In this document: positions 1-9,092 of the stretch, piece after piece | Position numbering within the stretch: the first letter of the stretch is position 1 | Layout of the letters: every line of letters starts with the position of its first letter | Source: Aminithiophilus ramosus | Lineage (GTDB): Bacteria > Synergistota > Synergistia > Synergistales > Aminithiophilaceae | DNA: 64,000 nt | Assembly (NCBI RefSeq): GCF_018069705.1 | Contig: NZ_CP072943.1 | Coordinates: forward strand, 806,001 to 870,000 | Direction of reading: 5' to 3' | The notes under the pieces: model-generated | Database searches by the model: none | What the model was told of the DNA's origin: nothing | Seen by the model: only the letters and a program-made list of their open reading frames with translations | Made by a program: the position numbers and the translations under genes

Positions 1-212
1 AAGCCCCCGTCGCAAGTCGTCGTGAGGAGGCCGGACCGGTCCGCCCACCTCGCCGGGAGAGACCGCCGTCGACATGGAATTGAAAGGGCTTCTTGGCTTT
101 ACCCTTCTTTTCATTGTACCATTGAGAAAATTTTTGTTTTTGTGGAGACGGAAAATGACCCTCCCCGTCCTGGAATCGATTCTCTTGAGTCTACCTCTGG
201 AGGTGTGCCTGC
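1..212. other. intergenic, window start
   Basis: No supported gene. A GGAGG ribosome-binding site at 199-203 serves the GTG start at 213. No convincing -35/-10 pair was found. Confidence 0.5.
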
Positions 213-2279
213 GTGGCCGAACGGAGAAAAAGGCGCAACGGGAAAAACCCGGGACGCTCCTCTTACGGCTCTTCCCGAAAGGACACGGACAGTCTCTCCT
301 TCATCGGAAGAAGGCTCTCCTCTCCGAGCGGTTCCAAAGGAGCTCTCTGCCTCGCCTTCCTTCTCTCCCTTCTCTCCCTTCTCGTCCTCAACGCCTCGCC
401 TCTTTCGGCCTTGGAAAGGCTCATCCGCTACGGAATGATGGAGCTCCCACCCCTTTTTTTCAAAGGTGAGGGGGGACGTTACGAAGGGTATTTCCCCGAT
501 CTCCTCGAGCTCCTCGCCGAGGGCGAGCCCTGGCGTATCTCCCTCGTCGAGGGACACGGCGATGAACTGCTGTCCATGCTCGAAAGGGGAGAACTCGATC
601 TGTTGAGCATGGCCTCCACTCTGGCCCTGGAGAGGCGCGTCGATTTCGCCGACGTCCATCACTATGCCACCTGGTACACTTTCTTCACCCGTGACGACAG
701 AGAGATCCTGGCCTTTCAGGACCTCGACGGGAAAAGGCTTTCCATCCAGGGCGGCTTCTATGCCCTCTACGAGCTGCGACGCATCCTCGACAGGCTCGCC
801 GTCGCCTGCGAAATCGTCGAGACGAGGACGATGCACGAGGCCCTCGGCCTGCTTCGCCGCGGCGACGTCGACGTCTGCGCCGCCGAACAGATGACGACGG
901 CCAACCTCGTCCGCCGTTACGGCCTAAGGAGAAGCCCCGTCATCTTCGCGCCGTCGCGCATCGTCTTCGCCACGACAAAGGGGAAAAACGGCGATCTTCT
1001 GGCAAGGCTCGACGAGAAGCTGGCCCTTCTCCAGTCCCATCCTCTCTCTCCTCTCAAAAACCTTCAGCGCCGCTGGTTCTACGACGAGGAGTTCGCCTTT
1101 TTCCCCTCCTGGGCCCTTTCGGCCTTCGTCATCGGTTTTCTGCTCCTCGGCCTCGCCCTCCTGTGCCTCATCGCCGTCTACAGGAAGGACAGGGTCATCG
1201 GCCAAAGGAACGAAGAGCTGGAAGAACACCTCGCCCTGGAGCGATTCCTCGCCGAGGCGGCGCAGCTCCTCCTCTCCAGCGGCGTCGGGGAGGAGGAGCT
1301 GCGCGAGGCCTTCGCCCGCGTCGGAGAGATGACACGAGCCCGCAGGCTTCTCCTCCTGCGAAGCTCCCTCTCGACAGAGCGTCGCCGCTTTCTGGAGATC
1401 CGCTACGCCTACGGCTCTCCCGAGCCCCCGCTCCCTTCGGAGGGCCTCGAAGAGGGAAAGGTCTTCGTCGACGACGTTCCGGTAGAATGGCTCACGGAAC
1501 TGAACCGCAAAAAGATCGTCGAGGACGGCCTTCCGGAGCCCTCGTCGGGTGAGACCTCGTTCCCCCGCGCCGACGAGGGACGATTCTCCTTCTGCGCCCT
1601 CTGCGCGGGGAACCACCTCTGGGGAGCCTTGGCCTTTCAGCCTCTATCGGGACGAGGCCGGGAGAGGACGGAGGCCCTGCTCAGGACCCTTTCGGAGATG
1701 ATCTCGGCCCATCTTCTCCGCCGCAAGGAGGCACGACGCCTTCTGCGGCGGGCGACGACGGACGATCTGACGGGATTGCCCAACAGGAAGGTCTTCTTCG
1801 AGTCCCTCGAACGAGAGACGGCCCGGGCCCTCCGTCACGGGCGCCCTCTTTCCGTCATCCTCTGCGACATCGACTTCTTCAAATCCGTCAACGACACCTA
1901 CGGCCACGACAGCGGCGACAAGGTCCTGCGCCAACTGGCCCGACGGCTGCGGAAATCCCTGCGGGCCGAAGATCTACCGGCCCGTCTTGGAGGCGAGGAG
2001 TTCGGCATCCTTCTTCCCGAGACCGATCTCGTCCAGGCCTGCCGCGCCGCGGAGCGGCTGAGACAAGAGGTGGAGGGGACCGACTTCGTCCTTCCCCGGC
2101 TCCGGGAGGGTCTTTTTCTCCGCATCACGGCCAGTTTCGGCACCGCCTCTTTCCACGGCCCCTCCGACAAGGCGTCGGCCCTCTTCATTCGCGCCGACCG
2201 AGCCATGTACCGGGCCAAAGAGGAGGGGCGAAACCGCGTCGAATCCGAGGAGGGACTGCCCTCTCTTCCCCGGCGATGA
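213..2279 (+). CDS. membrane diguanylate cyclase with periplasmic solute-binding-like sensor
   Basis: 688 aa, GTG start preceded by GGAGG nine bases upstream. A basic N-terminus and hydrophobic segment (about 43-62) lead into a region resembling bacterial extracellular solute-binding domains (about 68-290). A second membrane segment (about 299-323), a GAF-like linker and a C-terminal GGDEF domain (about 525-680) follow. The active-site GGEEF is at residues 593-597. An RAED inhibitory (RxxD) site sits five residues before it, so both catalysis and c-di-GMP product inhibition look intact. Expected role is synthesis of c-di-GMP in response to a periplasmic ligand; the ligand cannot be predicted. 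The last codons form part of a very long hairpin shared with the convergent argG gene. Confidence 0.9.
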   Translation: MAERRKRRNGKNPGRSSYGSSRKDTDSLSFIGRRLSSPSGSKGALCLAFLLSLLSLLVLNASPLSALERLIRYGMMELPPLFFKGEGGRYEGYFPDLLELLAEGEPWRISLVEGHGDELLSMLERGELDLLSMASTLALERRVDFADVHHYATWYTFFTRDDREILAFQDLDGKRLSIQGGFYALYELRRILDRLAVACEIVETRTMHEALGLLRRGDVDVCAAEQMTTANLVRRYGLRRSPVIFAPSRIVFATTKGKNGDLLARLDEKLALLQSHPLSPLKNLQRRWFYDEEFAFFPSWALSAFVIGFLLLGLALLCLIAVYRKDRVIGQRNEELEEHLALERFLAEAAQLLLSSGVGEEELREAFARVGEMTRARRLLLLRSSLSTERRRFLEIRYAYGSPEPPLPSEGLEEGKVFVDDVPVEWLTELNRKKIVEDGLPEPSSGETSFPRADEGRFSFCALCAGNHLWGALAFQPLSGRGRERTEALLRTLSEMISAHLLRRKEARRLLRRATTDDLTGLPNRKVFFESLERETARALRHGRPLSVILCDIDFFKSVNDTYGHDSGDKVLRQLARRLRKSLRAEDLPARLGGEEFGILLPETDLVQACRAAERLRQEVEGTDFVLPRLREGLFLRITASFGTASFHGPSDKASALFIRADRAMYRAKEEGRNRVESEEGLPSLPRR

Positions 2280-2333
2280 GAACGAGGAGGTCCGCATCCT
2301 GCGGACCTCCTCGTTCTCATCGCCGGGGAAGAG
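2263..2333. terminator. 71-bp hairpin with perfect 34-bp arms between convergent genes
   Basis: Left arm 2263-2296, loop TCC 2297-2299, right arm 2300-2333; the arms are perfectly complementary. The left arm contains the last codons and stop of the diguanylate cyclase and the right arm ends 8 nt before the argG stop, so it probably ends transcription from both directions. No clear T-tract follows on the plus strand. Confidence 0.8.
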
Positions 2334-2340
2334 GAAAGTT

Positions 2341-3576
2341 TTACTGGCCGACGGCCTTGAGATCGGGAACGGTCAGGGCCTCGGCGGGGTGGACCTGGCG
2401 CCAGGTCTTCACGGCCAGCCCCCAGACGTTGATGAACCCCTTGGCCGATCCGTGGTCGAAGGTGTCGGCGTCGGTATAGGTGGCCAGATCGTCCTGATAG
2501 AGGGAATTCTCCGATTTGAGGCCCACGACGACGGCCTGTCCCTTGTAGAGACGGACGCGGGCCACGCCGGAGACCACTTCCTGGGCCTTGTCGAAGAAGG
2601 CGTCGTAGGCCTCCTTGAGGGGAGAGTACCAGTAGCCGACGTAGGCCAGCTCCCCGTACTTGTTCTCCATGTCGGCTTTGGCCGCGTGGACCTCTTTAGC
2701 CAGGGTGAGCTTCTCCAGGGCCTTGTGAGCTCCCATGAGGACGACGGCCGCAGGGCACTCGTAGACCTCACGGCTCTTGAAGCCGACGAGACGGTCTTCG
2801 ATCATGTCGATCCGCCCCACGCCGCAGGCTCCGGCGATCTCGTTGAGCTTGGCGATCAGCGCCGGCCCCTCCATGACGGCACCGTCGAGGGAGACGGGAA
2901 GGCCCTTCTCGAAGCCGATCTCCATGTAAAGAGGGGCGTCCGGAGCATCCCAGGGATCGGCCGTGAGGGCGAAACAGTCCGAGGGAGGCTCGTTCCAGGG
3001 ATCCTCCAGAACGCCGCACTCGATGGCCCGACCCCACATGTTCTCGTCGATGCTGTAGGGGGATTTGGCCGTGACCGGCACGGGAATGCCGTGCTCCTTG
3101 GCGTACTCGATCTCCGTCTCACGGCTGAAATGCCAGTCGCGCACGGGAGCCAGGACCTGCAGCTTGGGATCGAGAGCGCCGACGCAGACCTCGAAGCGGA
3201 CCTGATCCTGCCCCTTGCCGGTGCAGCCGTGAGCGACGGCGACGGCACCCTCCATCTGGGCGACCCAGACGAGGTACTTGGCGATGAGGGGACGAGAGAG
3301 AGCCGAGTTGAGGGGATAGGTTCCCTGATACTGGGCGTTGGCCTTGAGGGCCGGCCAGACGAAGTCACTGACGAACTCCTCGCGGAGATCCATGACATAG
3401 GCGTTGACGGCCCCCGTCTTGAGGGCCTTGTCCTTGACGGCCTCGAGATCGACGACCTGGCCGACGTCGGCCGTCATCGTCACCACATCGTACCCCTGAT
3501 CCATGAGCCATTTGACGGCCACGCACGTATCCAGACCCCCGCTGTAAGCCAATACCACTTTGCCTTTGTACGTCAT
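2341..3576 (-). CDS. argG: argininosuccinate synthase
   Basis: 411 aa. Joins citrulline and aspartate with ATP in the penultimate step of arginine synthesis. The N-terminus carries the ATP-pyrophosphatase P-loop AYSGGLDT. The start at 3576 is set by a GGGAGGAAAAGACA ribosome-binding region; a longer frame to 3669 would run through the T-box terminator and is rejected. The gene is monocistronic, behind a T-box leader with an arginine-type specifier, so expression should rise when tRNA-Arg is uncharged. Length is normal for the family. Confidence 0.97.
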   Translation of the reverse strand: MTYKGKVVLAYSGGLDTCVAVKWLMDQGYDVVTMTADVGQVVDLEAVKDKALKTGAVNAYVMDLREEFVSDFVWPALKANAQYQGTYPLNSALSRPLIAKYLVWVAQMEGAVAVAHGCTGKGQDQVRFEVCVGALDPKLQVLAPVRDWHFSRETEIEYAKEHGIPVPVTAKSPYSIDENMWGRAIECGVLEDPWNEPPSDCFALTADPWDAPDAPLYMEIGFEKGLPVSLDGAVMEGPALIAKLNEIAGACGVGRIDMIEDRLVGFKSREVYECPAAVVLMGAHKALEKLTLAKEVHAAKADMENKYGELAYVGYWYSPLKEAYDAFFDKAQEVVSGVARVRLYKGQAVVVGLKSENSLYQDDLATYTDADTFDHGSAKGFINVWGLAVKTWRQVHPAEALTVPDLKAVGQ

Positions 3577-3617
3577 TGTCTTTTCCTCCCTTTCAATCGT
3601 CAAAGAGTGCCTGAAAT

Positions 3618-3870
3618 CAAAAAAGAGTCCGTCCCGAGAAGGGACGGACTCTTTTGTCCGCGGTACCACCCAACTTGCCGCAGAGTGATCTGCGGCCGCT
3701 TGAGGTTCTTTAACGGGAACCAGGCGTTTTCCTACTTGGCAGGGCCTTTCTTCGGAAAGAGGCTCAGGGGCTCTATTCGGCCTTGCCGTCGAGAATCGCT
3801 TTCAGCCTAGGCGATCCCTCTCTGTCGACGAGCCACAGGCCTACTCTTCCCCGTCTCCGCCCCCATATTG
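3618..3870 (-). promoter_or_regulatory. T-box riboswitch leader of argG (specifier AGA, arginine)
   Basis: On the minus strand the T-box core GGGTGGTACCGCG (3659-3671) is followed by an intrinsic terminator (arms 3625-3635 and 3641-3651, then six Ts). Upstream, stem I shows the AGTA S-turn, an AGAGAG bulge and a GCTGAAAG loop. By alignment of the specifier-loop strand (GAAT-AGA-G-CCCC) with the known glyQS T-box layout, the specifier codon is AGA at 3774-3772, decoding arginine. This agrees with argG as the target. The T-box motif is seen directly; the specifier is inferred. Confidence 0.9.
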
Positions 3871-3976
3871 GGCGTGAACGTCGAAGTAGGTCTTTCACAT
3901 CGGACTCGTCTCAATCGGGCAAAGGCTTTCATCGAAAGCGGACCTCCTGAAGTGTGGCTTCCACTCGTTGAAGGGG

Positions 3977-4005
3977 AGTATAGCGAGGGACAGAGATGTT
4001 GTCAA
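3977..4005 (-). promoter_or_regulatory. argG promoter
   Basis: Minus strand TTGACA (4005-4000), 17-nt spacer, TATACT (3982-3977). It is close to the sigma-70 consensus and correctly placed to start the T-box leader near 3970. Confidence 0.8.
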
Positions 4006-4200
4006 CCCCCTCAGCCACCCCTGTGTCGCCGGACAAGGATCGTGTCGCGCTGCAGGGCAGGATTTCGGGAAGGACCGGACCGGGACGCCTCGTGGGAACG
4101 AGGGGAGACGCTCCGACAGGATGAACCGGGACAGGTCTTCCCGATCGGTCTTTTCGCAGGGGCCCGGGCAGAAGATCCCATCGGAATCGGAAAAGAAGGG
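4006..4200. other. intergenic between argG promoter and surE
   Basis: No gene, RNA or clear terminator was recognised in this stretch. Confidence 0.5.
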
Positions 4201-5016
4201 CTACGAGGTCGATTCCCGATCAGGGAGGGCCCTCCGCTCCAGATCGATCTCCGCCAACCCCCGGCCGCAGAGAATCTCCAGCGAGGGATAGTGGGTCATA
4301 TCGAGGTGAATAGGCGTGACGGAAATGTAGCCGTGGGCGACGGCCCAAACGTCCGTCCCCTCTACGAGCTCGTCCTCCACGCGACCGGCGACCCAGTAAT
4401 AGGTGCGGCCGTGAGGGTCCTGAAGGCGATTGACCTTGCCCTCATAGGCCCGAATCCCCTTGCGCGTGATCTGGACGCCTTTGACAAGGGAAGGGGAAAG
4501 ATTGGGGACGTTGACGTTGAGAAGGACACCCGTCGGCAGCGGATTATCCGATAACCACTTCAGAAGGTGTACGGCGAAGGTTCCTGCCGTTTCATAGTGA
4601 CGTTCTCCATCCTCCTCGCGACAATCGAGCGAGAAAGCGACCGAGGTCCTGCCGAAGACGAGCCCTTCCATGGCGGCCGAGACCGTCCCCGAATAGGTCA
4701 GATCGTCGCCCAGGTTGGGGCCCTTGTTGATGCCGGAGAAGACGACGGCGATATCGGGAGCGATCTCCTCCAGGCCGAGGACGACGCTGTCCGAGGGCGT
4801 TCCGTCACAGGAATAGGCCGCGACCGCCTCCGGATAGGGGCCGGTGATTTTCTGAAGCTTCAGGGGACGGTTGAGCGTGATGGCATGGCCGACGCTGCTC
4901 CGCTCCCGATCGGGAGCGACGACGACGGGCTCGTGGCCCGCCTCGGCGAGGAAGACCGTCAGAACGGCGATGCCCGGCGCGTAGACGCCGTCATCGTTGG
5001 TGACGAGGACGCGCAT
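4201..5016 (-). CDS. surE: 5'/3'-nucleotidase SurE
   Basis: 271 aa. Starts MRVLVTNDDG, the N-terminal metal-binding Asp pair of SurE, with the conserved RSSVGHAITL segment and an NxGPN-type motif further on. SurE removes phosphate from nucleoside monophosphates and is a divalent-metal enzyme of the cytoplasm. It is the last gene of a minus-strand run, 12 nt after the site-2 protease gene, so co-transcription is likely. Confidence 0.95.
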   Translation of the reverse strand: MRVLVTNDDGVYAPGIAVLTVFLAEAGHEPVVVAPDRERSSVGHAITLNRPLKLQKITGPYPEAVAAYSCDGTPSDSVVLGLEEIAPDIAVVFSGINKGPNLGDDLTYSGTVSAAMEGLVFGRTSVAFSLDCREEDGERHYETAGTFAVHLLKWLSDNPLPTGVLLNVNVPNLSPSLVKGVQITRKGIRAYEGKVNRLQDPHGRTYYWVAGRVEDELVEGTDVWAVAHGYISVTPIHLDMTHYPSLEILCGRGLAEIDLERRALPDRESTS

Positions 5017-5028
5017 GGAGGTTCCCTC

Positions 5029-5625
5029 CTAGAGGATCAGCCTGTAGAGGAAGAAGACGATGGGGCTCATGATGGCCGGAAGGATTCCCAGGAAAAGAAG
5101 GCCCATGAGGACGAACATGCCGTAGCGCTCGAGCCAGAAGAACCCCTCCATCCAACGACCGGGCAGGAAGACGTAGAGCAGTTTCGAGCCGTCGAGGGGG
5201 GGAATGGGAATGAGGTTGAAGACGGCCAGGCCGATGTTGATGAGGATCATGAGCTGGATGAACAGCCCCAGCGCGTAGTTGTGCACGAAGGGGTAGGGCA
5301 AGACGCGGACGACGAGGCCGCAGACGACGGCCGTCAGCAGGTTTCCTCCCGCCCCGGCCAGGGAGACGAGAACGATGTCGCGTCGAGGCCTGCGGAAATA
5401 ACGCGTGTCGATGGGGACAGGCTTGGCCCAGCCGAAGCGGAAGAGAAGGAGCATGAGGGCTCCCATGGGATCGAGATGGGCCAAGGGGTTGAGGGTCAGC
5501 CGTCCCCGAAGTTTGGGCGTCGGATCGCCCAGCCTGTAGGCCACGTAACCGTGACAGAACTCGTGAAAGGTTATGGCCCAGAGGACGGCCGGGAGGCTCA
5601 ACAGAAGCTGCGTCAAATCGGGCAT
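5029..5625 (-). CDS. site-2 protease family membrane metalloprotease (M50)
   Basis: 198 aa, short and strongly hydrophobic. The zinc site HEFCH is at residues 21-25 in the first membrane segment and an NPLAHLDP motif supplies part of the second half of the site. Length and motif order match the compact M50/YwhC-like group, which lacks PDZ domains. Intramembrane proteolysis is expected; the substrate is unknown. It sits 15 nt downstream of the DHH/CBS/nucleotidyltransferase gene in the same run. Confidence 0.9.
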   Translation of the reverse strand: MPDLTQLLLSLPAVLWAITFHEFCHGYVAYRLGDPTPKLRGRLTLNPLAHLDPMGALMLLLFRFGWAKPVPIDTRYFRRPRRDIVLVSLAGAGGNLLTAVVCGLVVRVLPYPFVHNYALGLFIQLMILINIGLAVFNLIPIPPLDGSKLLYVFLPGRWMEGFFWLERYGMFVLMGLLFLGILPAIMSPIVFFLYRLIL

Positions 5626-5640
5626 GCGAAACAGGGTCGG

Positions 5641-8274
5641 TCACTTCCTTTCCGTGTCCGGAGCGGCGCCCGGATAGGTGTCGAGCACCCATTGTATCTC
5701 TTCTTCGCGCGTTTCCACAGAGCCGTCGAGGCGAGCCGTCAGAAGCGCGTCGAGGATCTTCCCCACGAGAGGGCCTCGTCTGTATCCCAGGTCGAGGATA
5801 TCCCGCCCCGTCAGCATGGGGCGCACCTTGTGCCACCTCGTGAGGAAAAGGAGGAGACGTCTTCGTATCCTCTGTCTCTCCGTGGCGGCGGCCCAGAAGA
5901 GGCAGACGGCGAGGGGGACGCCCGTCAGGGCCCGGCAGATCTCCGAAGGGCGTCTCTCTCCCCGTCCGCCCAGATCGTTCTCGGCGGCACCGAGGGAGAA
6001 AAGAGCGAGGGAAAGGACGTGACGCTCCGCCGGAGTCAGGTGGAGCCTGTCCATGACGCTCCTCTGAACGGCTTCGTCACTGCCGAAAAGAAGCGATGCC
6101 AGATAGACGAGCCAGAGCGACGCCTCGAGGGGCGGAAGATCACGGTGAAGACGGCGGAAAAAGACGGTCAGACGGCGGACGACGCGATCCGTGCGGGAGT
6201 CGACGGCCAGCCCGGGAAAGAGGACCTCCCAGGCCCCGAACTCGCGAAGACGGCGGATGGCCGGCAGGGGCAGAGCCTCGTGAAAAAGGATTTCCACCTC
6301 GCTCTTGACGCGCAGTCCCGAAAGGAGGGAGAGAAGACCTCCTCGGACACAGCTCGTCAGGAGGCGAACCGTGTTCTCCTCCATCTTGAGCTTGAGGCGC
6401 TGTTCGAGCCGGACGGCACGAAAAACGCGCGTCGGGTCCTCGACGAAGCTCAGATTGTGGAGCACCTTGAGGAAGCCCCTCCTCAGGTCGCGGCGGCCGC
6501 CGAAATAATCGACAAGAGTCCCCCAGTCCCTCTCCCCCAGGGCGATGGCCATGGCGTTGACGGTGAAGTCGCGCCGGTAGAGATCGTGTTTGAGGGAATC
6601 GCTGGCCACTGTGGGCTGGGCCACGGGAAACTCGTAGAACTCGCGCCGAGCCGTGGCGACATCGACCTTCCTTGGACCGGGAAAGACAATCATTCCCGTT
6701 CGGAAACGCTCATGCACGGAGACGCGGTAGCCCTCCCTCTCCCAGGCCTTCATGAAGGCCACGCCGTCGCCTTCGATGACGATATCCAGATCGAGGTTGG
6801 TCCGGCCCAGGAGAAGATCGCGGACGAAGCCGCCGACGGCATAGGCTCTCATGGAGAGACTTTCGGCCATCCGCCCCAGCCGACGGAGGAGATCGTTCGT
6901 CTCCTCCGAGAGACGCCGGACCATGAGATCCGTCAGATCTTCCTGCCAGGGGTAGTCGTGGCCGAAGCGGCGCTCCTCCGGAGGAAGGGAGGCCGGGTAG
7001 AGGGCCCGAAGCATGTCCGTCCTGGTGACGATGCCCTGAAGCTCGCCATCGACGACGACGGGGAGACGGCCGATATTGTGGACCACCATCATGCGGTGAG
7101 CCTCGGCGATGGAGGCCTCGGGGCGGAGCGAGAGAACGCCTTCCGTCATGTATTCGGCGACCCGGACCTGGCCCAGGCCGTGAAGCTTGGCCTTGTCGAG
7201 GTCTTTGCGGGTCATGATTCCTTTCAGACGTCCCCCGACGGTGACGGGAAGGGCGGCATGTCCGTAGCGGATCATGACCCGATAGGCCTCGTCAAGGGAG
7301 ATGGAGGCCTCGACGGCCATGACGGGACGGGTCATGACGTCCCGGACGAGGAGGGAGGGAGCGACGGCCCCCTCCAGAGCCTTCTCCAAATCGGCCAGGA
7401 TCCGGGACGGCTCCACGCCTGTCAACGTCACCGACGCCGCCTGGGGGTGACCGCCGCCGCCAAGAGGGGCCAGGAAAAGGGCCACGTCGAGGATACCCTC
7501 GCGGCTTCGACCGACGACGTAGGTCCTCTTCTCCATGGAAACGGCGACGAGGGAGATGTCCGCGTCGAAGTAGTCCCGGAGACGGTGGACGAAGAGGGAA
7601 AGGCCCTCGACGTAATGGTCGAGACTCAACGTGGACAAAACGACGCGGGCTCCGTTGATATAGCGCTCCCAGGCACGGTCCACGAGAAGATCCTGGAGGC
7701 GTCGCTCGGGAGCCGAAAGGGCCATCTCGACGTAGAGAGGGATGAGAGTCATATCGGCCCCCAGCTCTCGAAGACGGGCCACGGCCTCGAAGTCGCGGCG
7801 GCAGGTGGAGCCGAAGGTGAGGGCTCCCGTGTCCTCGTAGATGCCCAGGACGAAAAGGGTCGCCTCCTGAGGAGAGATGGGAATCCCCTCGCCGAGGAGG
7901 ATCTCGACCATGAGCGTCGTCACGGCTCCCACGGGCTCGATGACGCTCTTTTCGGCCTCGATCTCGTCCAAAGAGGGGGGATGATGGTCGTAGAGATGAA
8001 CTTCGACGGAAGGTCTATCCAGAAGGGGAGCAAAGGCGCCGAGACGGGATCGGGATCGGGCATCGACGATGACGAGAAGCTCCACGTCGGCCAAAGTGAT
8101 TTTTCTCGGCGTCAGGACCTCCCAGCGGCCGGGAAAGCGTTTGAGAAACTCCCGGACCGTCCGCCCCGCCGAGCCGGAAAAGCTCAGGACGGCGCCGTCG
8201 TAGAGTTTGGAGGCCGCCACCATGGAGGCCAGGGAATCGAAGTCGGAGCCGATGTGGCTCGTGATGAGCCTCAT
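5641..8274 (-). CDS. fused DHH phosphoesterase / CBS pair / tRNA nucleotidyltransferase
   Basis: 877 aa. The start at 8274 is chosen because its ATG overlaps the coaE stop as ATGA. N-terminal DHH phosphoesterase: DFDSLAS, then DHH at residues 96-98, and a DHHA1-like GGGGHPQAA near 275. Two CBS domains follow (about 315-430). The C-terminal part is a class II polymerase-beta nucleotidyltransferase with YAVGGFVRDLLLG and an LDLDIVI metal-binding pair, plus the RNA-binding region of CCA-adding enzymes. The family matures or repairs tRNA 3' ends, and the CBS pair may sense adenylates. Whether this copy adds CCA, CC or A alone cannot be told from sequence. It belongs to the helicase-coaE-surE run. 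Confidence 0.9.
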   Translation of the reverse strand: MRLITSHIGSDFDSLASMVAASKLYDGAVLSFSGSAGRTVREFLKRFPGRWEVLTPRKITLADVELLVIVDARSRSRLGAFAPLLDRPSVEVHLYDHHPPSLDEIEAEKSVIEPVGAVTTLMVEILLGEGIPISPQEATLFVLGIYEDTGALTFGSTCRRDFEAVARLRELGADMTLIPLYVEMALSAPERRLQDLLVDRAWERYINGARVVLSTLSLDHYVEGLSLFVHRLRDYFDADISLVAVSMEKRTYVVGRSREGILDVALFLAPLGGGGHPQAASVTLTGVEPSRILADLEKALEGAVAPSLLVRDVMTRPVMAVEASISLDEAYRVMIRYGHAALPVTVGGRLKGIMTRKDLDKAKLHGLGQVRVAEYMTEGVLSLRPEASIAEAHRMMVVHNIGRLPVVVDGELQGIVTRTDMLRALYPASLPPEERRFGHDYPWQEDLTDLMVRRLSEETNDLLRRLGRMAESLSMRAYAVGGFVRDLLLGRTNLDLDIVIEGDGVAFMKAWEREGYRVSVHERFRTGMIVFPGPRKVDVATARREFYEFPVAQPTVASDSLKHDLYRRDFTVNAMAIALGERDWGTLVDYFGGRRDLRRGFLKVLHNLSFVEDPTRVFRAVRLEQRLKLKMEENTVRLLTSCVRGGLLSLLSGLRVKSEVEILFHEALPLPAIRRLREFGAWEVLFPGLAVDSRTDRVVRRLTVFFRRLHRDLPPLEASLWLVYLASLLFGSDEAVQRSVMDRLHLTPAERHVLSLALFSLGAAENDLGGRGERRPSEICRALTGVPLAVCLFWAAATERQRIRRRLLLFLTRWHKVRPMLTGRDILDLGYRRGPLVGKILDALLTARLDGSVETREEEIQWVLDTYPGAAPDTERK

Positions 8275-9092
8275 CGATCGAGACACTCCAGGGCACGGCG
8301 GGCGGTTCCCCTCGCAAGCCTCCGGGGAAGGTCGAAAAGGAGGACCTCGACGGAAAAGGCCTCGGCAAGACGGGCCACATCGGGGAAGCGACGCTCCAGC
8401 CCCAGAAAAAGGCCCTGGCCGGAGACGGAAGGGAGAGAGACGGCCAACCGCCCTCCGGCGAGGGCCTCGGCGAAGCCCTCCCCCCCTCCGAGAGAGAGGA
8501 AAAGCCCCATCCCTCCAAGATCGGCGAAGTCCCGGCCGAGCGTCTCCGCCCTTCGGGCCAGCACCTCAAGGGAGGCGTCGTTGTCGACGACGAAGTGGGC
8601 CCGACGACGTTTCTCCTCCGAGGGGAGGAGGAAACGCTCCCGGGCGGAAAGGTGGGCGCCGTCGAGACCGCGGAAGGCGTTGCGTCGGGCCCGTGTCGGA
8701 GCCGAAGCCGTCACGTAGACCGTCTCATCGACCCAAAAGGGGGGACCAGACTCGAAAAGGAGGGGCACTTCGGCGACGACCCAGCCAGAAAGGGAGGCCA
8801 GACGACGCTCCATCTCGAGAAAGACGGGCCCATGAAGAAGGTCACAGAGCCAGTGATACTCCCCGTCGGAGGCAAAGGCACGGGAGGCCACGGCCGAGGG
8901 CTGGATGCGTCCCTCTTCGTCAAGGACCTCCTCTCCCCAGCGGAGACGGGCGGCCTCGACGAAGGCAGGACGTCGCCAGAGACCGCGCACGATGTCGTCG
9001 GCATCGAGGACGACGGCTCCCCTGTCGGAAAAGAGAGAGGCCACCGTCGATTTACCGGCGCCGATATCCCCAGTGAGACCGGTAACCCACAT
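8271..9092 (-). CDS. coaE: dephospho-CoA kinase with C-terminal extension
   Basis: 273 aa. The P-loop GDIGAGKST near the N-terminus and the LID region typical of CoaE indicate phosphorylation of dephospho-CoA, the last step of CoA synthesis. Typical CoaE proteins end near residue 200. Here about 75 further residues continue with no recognised domain. The 5' end overlaps the helicase gene by 41 nt and the 3' end overlaps the next gene by 4 nt, so the run is tightly coupled. Confidence 0.92.
   Translation of the reverse strand: MWVTGLTGDIGAGKSTVASLFSDRGAVVLDADDIVRGLWRRPAFVEAARLRWGEEVLDEEGRIQPSAVASRAFASDGEYHWLCDLLHGPVFLEMERRLASLSGWVVAEVPLLFESGPPFWVDETVYVTASAPTRARRNAFRGLDGAHLSARERFLLPSEEKRRRAHFVVDNDASLEVLARRAETLGRDFADLGGMGLFLSLGGGEGFAEALAGGRLAVSLPSVSGQGLFLGLERRFPDVARLAEAFSVEVLLFDLPRRLARGTARRALECLDR

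Noticed and set aside
2389-3810. 473-codon plus-strand ORF
   Set aside because: Antisense to argG and its T-box leader; low-complexity, charged composition.
4567-8718. 1383-codon plus-strand ORF
   Set aside because: It is antisense to surE, the M50 protease, the DHH/CBS fusion and coaE, all with clear motifs. It is an artefact of high GC and codon bias.
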